From Bufo bufo (lineage: Eukaryota > Chordata > Amphibia > Anura > Bufonidae): 64,000 nucleotides of DNA. Under the pieces are notes generated by a model that ran no database searches, was not told the DNA's origin, and saw only the letters and a list, made by a program, of their open reading frames with translations. A program made the position numbers and the translations under genes. This document shows, piece after piece, positions 57,979 through 64,000 of the stretch (positions are counted from its first letter, which is position 1; the number at the start of each line of letters is the position of its first letter). The DNA is taken from assembly GCF_905171765.1 (NCBI RefSeq), contig NC_053391.1, positions 112,519,409-112,583,408 on the forward strand, in the 5' to 3' direction.

Positions 57979-60249
57979 AAGGCTCTGTTTACATGAGCTT
58001 ATGCACCATGGCCAAAACCCAAAGGACTCCATTATAGTTGATGGGATCTGTCAAGGGCCTTCAGTGTCTGCCTTTTGACAGATTTGTGACTGCAATTATT
58101 TTAGCTTTTTGGTTTCTGTTCTGCCTCCAGCAGAGGGAGATTCATTTCAGTTCATGTCTATTTCATTTCTAATTCATTCTGCTGCAATTTCTGTGTTCCT
58201 GTAGTTATTAGTTAGGTAACTGCACCATCTAGCGGTGGTAAAAATGTATTGTACCTTGTTTTCTTGTTAATAAAGATTATTGTATATGTGGGAGGTGCAA
58301 AGCATTTTGGGAGTGTAATGCATGCTGGGAAGGAGAAGCCCAGTCTTCAGTCTCCATGTTACAGGACATCAGCAGAGCTGTCTCCTGCATTTTTCCTTCC
58401 TAAACTCCACCATCTTTGTGCAATTATATCTGGTTAGTGAGATCTACCTTGTCTCAGGAATATTATGTTATGCAGTGATGTATAGCTAGCTGTAGTATTA
58501 CTCTGGGAACATGTTGTAGCTGTTAGATGTTAGATATGTAATCCTATGTACAGGCAGCCATTTTGAGACATGTTATTTCTCTGTTAATGTTATATTACAT
58601 GCCATCTATACTGTATGCTGATATATGCTATGCTTTATTCTTATACATGTCATTTGTATTCTTATAGTTTTACCACATCAATACTCCTGTTTTGCCAATA
58701 AGCAAGTTAGACTACAGAAAACAGTCCTCTTATTTGGAAGACAGGAATGGTTTATTTTGAATGTCAGACTGCACACTGTGTGAACATGTATGAAGACAAA
58801 ACAGTTTCTATAATGGAACAGAAAAATGTAAATATGGACTCAGATATGAACCTAGCCCACAAGTGTCCTTCTCTGTGCTCCACATACTAATGATTCTCAC
58901 TTTTGGTCCCACCCTGTAGCAGTGCTCCTCAAAGTTCTCCCCACAGTAGTTACATTGCCTCCTTTGAGTCCCACATAGTAATAACAGGCACACAGAGTTA
59001 ATGAATCCCTTAGTGCGTCACTACAGTAAAAATGTCTCATTTTTTGTCTACAAAAATAACTAAAATGTCTACTCACACAACCCTCACCTGAACTGATATT
59101 CTTGGATTGGTGCTCTGCTGCCACATAAACTCTTCAGGATGGTTTTTATCAGCTGTGAACATATTTTCTTACTTGCGCTTCTGACTTGTTTGTTTTTTCT
59201 TTTATTTTCACCCTGGCGGTTCATGTTTCATACTTGTTCCCACTCTGCCTATTTCTCTGTTTGCGCTCTCACGACACTCAAATCTTTCTCATTGTGCTTC
59301 CACTGGCTCCAGCTCTTATTCCTGTACGGAAACATTTTGTTTCCCTCCATTTACTCCAAAAGCGGTCAGTTTTCTCACTTGTAGATCTGCTGCTATTGAT
59401 ATCGACTGAGGGGTTAGGGGAACCTGGGATTCCTCCTCATGACATTTACACACCAGCCTCCTATTATACTTGGGGTAGAGGTGAGTTTCCTACCAGGACA
59501 TTTTGGTGATATCTTCCTGTATACTACATAGGCCTATAGTGACCTGTTTCATATATGAGTGAATAGTGGGGACATTGGCTCCATGATCCACCACAGTGTT
59601 CCCTGCATGAATGAGGTTGAGAATTACTGTATTATAACAAAGCTGGAAATGCTATTAAAACTTACATTAAGCCAGATGTATGAGGAGTTTGTAAATGTAT
59701 TCATTGTATTGTAATTAGCCTATGTGAAACTATATTCACATGTAATTTGCATGCTGGTATTACACACTTTTTCTGCACCATTGTATCTTTGTGACCTACT
59801 TGATAAAGATGTATGCAAATTATATGATTAGTGTAAAGTCTGTGTACAGCATTGTGGATGAACTGCATAGTCTAAAGATGGCCAGATACATTAGACAATG
59901 TTACAGATCAGTGGCTGTGGAACCACTTTTTTAAGTAACTGGATTGACGTTGGGCCAATCCTTGAGGGCATTATTCTGACACTTTCCTAGTTTTCACCCT
60001 TTAACCCTTGTACAGGGATATGGACTTTGCATCATGAGAGTAACCGGACTGCTACCTCATGGGATGGTCTTGGTGTACTTGGCAGCTGACCCTCTGGAAT
60101 CAGGAACTCTGGTACAAGCACCAGGAGGCTCAGGAACTAGAAAATGCACCAAAACGCATAAAAATGCAGGCACAGTCTAAACAGTCTTAGAATGCAGGAC
60201 TCTGGGATCCACATAGCACACAAAAAAATAGGCAGGCTGTAAACAGAAC
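57979..60249. other. Unassigned sequence with one MITE-like end
   Basis: TAAGGCTCTGTTTACATGAG at 57979 resembles the left end of the TWA MITEs, without a right end. From 58100 to 58740 there is a GC-balanced stretch with CACCATCTAGCGGTGG and a repeat-like look; no terminus was identified. Nothing else is recognised. Confidence 0.4.
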
Positions 60250-60264
60250 AGAAACACCAAACTG

Positions 60265-60600
60265 TGAAAAAAGTATGAGGATCCAGCATCTGGTAAAACG
60301 ATATACTTTATTTGATGCGGTAAAATCCATACAGTGCAAGACACTTAATTTTTTTTTTTTTTTTTTTCTTCGATAGTATTTTATATCATGAGTAAGGATT
60401 GGTAACTTGGGATCTGAAAAGCGTCGATTTTGCACTTGTCTTGCACTGTATGGATTTTACCGCATCAAATAAAGGATATTGTTTTACCAGAAGTTGGATC
60501 CTCTTACTTTTTCCACAGTTTATGTCAGCCTTGTCCTAGCCACATCTGTGCCTCTGATACGATACACAGGTGAGCACTACATTTCTGACTTTCTATACCT
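60265..60600. mobile_element. Penelope-type foldback with 15-bp TSD
   Basis: The insert is flanked by a perfect 15-bp repeat, AGAAACACCAAACTG (60250-60264, 60601-60615). Inverted arms 60262-60342 and 60438-60518 are about 92% complementary over 81 bp and share AAATCCATACAGTGCAAGAC. A CTGAAAAGCGTCG motif near 60415 resembles a decayed GAAACGCGT. The layout parallels 38077-38629. The long, variable TSD fits target-primed retrotransposition. Confidence 0.68.
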
Positions 60601-60615
60601 AGAAACACCAAACTG

Positions 60616-61341
60616 GATGACAAAAACATGAACTGAACCAAATTGTGACCAAACAAGCAGGGTAACACAGGCTGAATACAGCATGAACTGTCATACCGAG
60701 AAATGACGCAAGTTTCACTCCCACAAGTTACCGATATGAATATGCGGAGAACAGTGGCACTTGCAATCACCATTATAACAGATAAATGTTGGCCAAAAAC
60801 TTACCATATTTTAATGATATTTATCTTTTGCAACCCCTACACACACTTGCACACAAATGTATGTGTCCTGAATGTGGAGATGAGACAGCGGCTTAAAGGG
60901 TTTTTCTACATTATTTCTTAATTAATGCAAACAGCCTGGGCCCTTATAAAATTATAGAAACACCTACACTCAGTTTTCCTGGTTCCATCGATCCAGTGCC
61001 ATCGCTCCTTCCTTTCCTTGGACTACAGCCAATTATATGGCTGCAATGGTGATATCCTGCACTGCAACAAATCACTGGCCTAAATGTTCATGTGGTATAC
61101 ACTGCTGGGCCAATGAGTGACTGCAGTGGTATACAAGATGTCACCACTGCAGCCACAATATTTATATATGTTACTGGCTGCAACCCAGGAAGAGGATGGA
61201 GCAGAGGTGCTTTATCGAAAGGGCCAGAAAAAGTAAGTGTAAATTATTTTATTATTTTATCAGGGCTCAGGTTATAAAAGAAGATCAGGTAAAGGCCTTT
61301 AACTCTCCAAGAACAGCTAAAATACAAATAACATTAATAAC
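60616..61341. other. Unassigned sequence
   Basis: TTAAAGGGTTTTTCTACAT at 60893 is a possible TTAA-type terminus without partner. No gene is supported. Confidence 0.4.
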
Positions 61342-61430
61342 AGATGAGCGAATCAAAGCTGATGAAGTGGAATTCGTTTAGAATTTCATGAAAAATTCAA
61401 TTCACAATCGTGGTAACGAATCTAAATTTT
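61342..61430 (+). mobile_element. hAT terminus fragment
   Basis: CAGATGAGCGAATCAAAGCT and GATGAAGTGGAATTCG match the first 70 bp or so of the element at 36970. It is cut by the next hAT at 61431. Confidence 0.6.
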
Positions 61431-63190
61431 CTAGGGTTGAGCGAACCCGAACTGTAAAGTTCGGGTTCATACCTAACTTTAGGATTTTTTGACCCCGGAC
61501 CCGAACCCGAACATTTAAGCAAAAGTTCAGGTTCGAGTTCTGTGTTCGGCGAATTTAATGGCGCTTTTTGAAAGGCTGCAGGGCAGCCAATCAATAAGCG
61601 TTTAACTAGTGTGCCCTTAGAAGCCATCACAGCCATGCCTACTAATGGCATGGCTGTGATTGGCCAGTGCAGCATGTGACCCAGCCTCAATATAAGCTGG
61701 AGTCACATAGCATCGCTCTTACTAGTGTAGGGATAGGATGCGGCTGCTGTGAGGGAGAGAATAGGAAATAATCTGATATCAGAACTTTTTGTTAACTCTG
61801 CGATCTACAGCAATTTTTTTTTGTGTGTGCAATGCAACATTTTTGAACCCTGCCCTGAGTCCAGTGACACAGAAAAATAAGTTTTATCCATCTGTTAGTT
61901 AGGTGGGCGTCGGCGGCCATTTTTTGCAAGTTCAGTGCACCAGCACTGCATATGTGCCAGGGACAATAATTTTATCCTATTCTTTTAGTTCAGTGGGCAA
62001 CATATACCCATTTTTTAAGTGCATCTGCACTACATATGTGCCAGGGTAAGGTAAAATAATATAGGTAATCCGTCTGTCAGTTCAGGGACCCAGGGGGTGA
62101 CATATTCACATATTTTTCTGTAAAGTACCCCTGTGCTGAATATGTGAGTGTAATCAATTCAGTAAATCCATGTGTTAGATTCTGGGGGGATAAATTATAA
62201 TTTTTTTGCTAAAAAGAACATTTTCGCCCTGCACTGCATTTGTGATAGTGAAAGAAAATTAGTTAAATCCATCTCTTTCATTTGCGGCCTACACTGCAAA
62301 TCTGATAGTGAAATATAATCAGTAAATTCATCTTTTTCACTGTGGGTGAAAAAATCATCTTTTTTTCCCCATAAAGTACCTTTGCGGCCTGCACTGCATT
62401 TCTGACAGTCCAAAAAATACTGCTGTTACATTGTCGTTTGAAAAATACTCACTTTTTGTGCTAGATAGTACATTTGCGGCCTACGCTGCATTTCTGACAG
62501 TCCAATACAACCGTCTGTTTATTCTGTGGCTGACCTTCCTACAGCAATTTTTCGGTGGGCGCAATGCAACATCTAAAATAAATATTAATAATTTAATACT
62601 TAATTTGTCTATTAGTTAGGTGGGTGACAAACCAATATTTGTGTGAAGTACACCTGCAACTGCATATGTGCCAGGGACAATAATATAGTTAATACGTCTG
62701 TCAGTTCAGGGGTTGACATATTTGCATTGTTGGCTGTTTTATACCCCTGCTCTACATAGCAGACAGGGAAATAATTGTAAAAAATTTGTCTGTTAAATTG
62801 CTGGGTGACATTCACCCTTTTTTGGCTGTTTTATACCCCTGCTCTACATAGCAGACAGGGAAATCATTTTAAATAAATGTGTTTGTTCCATTGGTGGTCG
62901 ACATTAACCTATTTTTTCCGTTGAAAAACCCCTGCTTTGCATAGGGTCCAAATCTTCTAAAAATTGTCTGTTCCATTGGTGGTTGACATTAACCCATTTT
63001 TGCCGTTGAAAAACCCCTGCTCTGCATCGATGACAGGGAACTAAATTTTGTAAAAACGTCTGTTTCTTCGGTGGGTGACCGCAAAAAATGAGAAGAGCGT
63101 CAAATAAGGGACGTGGCCCTGGTCGTGGTGCTGCTGGTGTTGGTGGAGCTCCTGTTGCAGGGAGAGGACGTGGTCAATCTGTGCCAGCTA
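61431..63190 (+). mobile_element. hAT element 5' end: terminus, promoter region, leader
   Basis: The start TAGGGTTGAGCGAACCCGAA matches the inverted right end at 43743. Next come GAAAGGCTGCAGGGCAGCC and the CAATATAAGC promoter-like box at 61688, as in the copy at 46.6 kb. A leader with short tandem blocks follows (TTTGCGGCCT.CACTGCATTT at 62220-62500; GTTTTATACCCCTGCTCTAC at 62735 and 62828). The transposase ORF starts at 63088. Tc1 copy C cuts it at 63190. Confidence 0.82.
63088..63190 (+). pseudogene. hAT transposase N terminus, interrupted
   Basis: ATG at 63088 opens MRRASNKGRGPGRGAAGVGG, then APVAGRGRGQSVPA, a Gly/Arg-rich N terminus with repeated GRG. The start is supported by the matching MRRASNK at 48820, also placed after the leader. 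The frame runs into Tc1 copy C at the TA at 63189-63190, so no product is expected unless the rest lies beyond the window and the Tc1 is excised. Confidence 0.75.
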
Positions 63191-64000
63191 CAGTTGCAAG
63201 AAAAAGTATGTGAACCCTTTGGAATGATATGGATTTCTGCACAAATTGGTCATAAAATGTGATCTGATCTTCATCTAAGTCACAACAATAGACAATCAGT
63301 CTGTTTAAACTAATAGCAGACACAGAATTAAATGTTACCATGTTTTTATTGAACACACCATGTAAACATTCACAGTGCAGGTGGAAAAAGTATGTGAACC
63401 CTTGGATTTAATAACTGGTTGAACCTCCTTTGGCAGCAATAACTTCAACCAAACATTTCCTGTAGTTGCAGATCAGACATGCACAACGGTCAGGAGTAAT
63501 TCTTGACCATTCCTCTTTACAGAACTGTTTCAGTTCGGCAATATTCTTGGGATGTACAGAACTGTTTCAGTTCAGCAATATTCTTGGGATGTCTGGTTTG
63601 AATCACTTTCTTGAGGTCATGCCACAGCATCTCAATCGGGTTGAGGTCAGGACTCTGACTGGGCCACTCCAGAAGGCGTATTTTCTTCTGTTTAAGCCAT
63701 TCTGTTGTTGATTTACTTCTATGCGTTGGGTCGTTGTCCTGTTGCAACATTAATCTTCTGTTGAGCTTCAGCTGGTGGACAGATGGCCTTAAGTTCTCCT
63801 GCAAAATGTCTTGGTAAACTTGGGAATTCATTTTTCCTTCGATGATAACAATCTGTCCAGGCCCTGAGGCAGCAAAGCAGCCCCAAACCATGATGCCCCC
63901 ACCACCATACTTCACAGTTGGGATGAGGTTTTGATGTTGGTGTGCTGTGCCTATCTTTCTCCACACAGTGTTGTGTGTTTCTTCCAAACAACTCAACTTT
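63191..64000 (-). mobile_element. Tc1/mariner element, copy C, cut by window end
   Basis: The element starts CAGTTGCAAGAAAAAGTATG after TA. The inverted repeat and the 3' part of the transposase gene are present; the other end is outside the window. Same family as copies A and B. Confidence 0.92.
63430..64000 (-). pseudogene. Tc1-family transposase, C-terminal part, damaged
   Basis: The minus strand covers LSCLEETHNTVW (frame-shifted relative to VELFGRNTQH), WGCFAASGPGQIVIIEG, LQQDNDPTHRSKS and [16 protein letters not shown]. Near 63520-63590 a block containing ACAGAACTGTTTCAGTTC and AATATTCTTGGGATGT is duplicated, adding about 42 bp and ending the frame early. One K to T change lies in the DPKH motif. 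Not functional as seen. Confidence 0.88.

Noticed and set aside
58100..58740. Possible LTR or SINE with CACCATCTAGCGGTGG
   Set aside because: No termini, target duplication or tRNA-like promoter boxes were found.

Overview
The window reads as non-genic DNA from a large, transposon-rich vertebrate genome, most likely a frog or toad (inference). The evidence is the mixture seen: decayed L1-type LINEs, Tc1/mariner copies with long inverted repeats, many hAT-type elements with 8-bp target duplications, foldback MITEs with TWA target duplications, a Penelope-like reverse transcriptase, and (GATA)n. No host protein gene, tRNA gene or intact rRNA gene was recognised, and none of the transposon genes fully contained in the window is intact.

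Layout. 1-9 kb: A/T-rich sequence, a clean hAT MITE (2401-2791, 8-bp TSD gtgttgat) and a plus-strand L1 with a broken ORF2 (about 2.8-6.96 kb). 9-15 kb: a second, different L1 on the minus strand with ORF1 and ORF2 remnants. 15-24 kb: minus-strand hAT transposase remnants (BED finger, catalytic-domain segment, hATC tail), several tandem arrays that belong to hAT untranslated regions, and Tc1 copy A. 23.7-25.5 kb: a Penelope-like element fragment with a hammerhead ribozyme motif on the opposite strand. 26-36 kb: a cluster of TWA-flanked foldback MITEs, some nested or end to end, separated by unassigned sequence and a GATA microsatellite. 37-44 kb: hAT leader arrays, a Penelope-terminal foldback, an 18S rRNA-derived segment inside a tandem repeat, and more hAT remnants.

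44.9-54.5 kb is one nested stack. A plus-strand hAT copy (original length estimated near 4 kb) is interrupted by a smaller hAT MITE (itself carrying a solo LTR and a snap-back inverted duplication), by a TWA MITE that holds Tc1 copy B, and by a 2.2-kb CAGGGCC-type element. Most of the nested boundaries are set by target-site duplications readable in the sequence. 54.7-64 kb holds a TTAA-flanked foldback, another hAT MITE with a perfect 8-bp TSD, about 4 kb of unassigned sequence, a Penelope-type foldback with a 15-bp TSD, and the 5' end of a hAT gene broken after about 34 codons by Tc1 copy C, which runs off the window.

There is no operon-like cooperation here. The elements relate by family and by insertion order. 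The points most worth following are the hammerhead/Penelope locus, the captured 18S segment, the snap-back duplication that copied host flank, and the in-phase tandem arrays carried by hAT untranslated regions.
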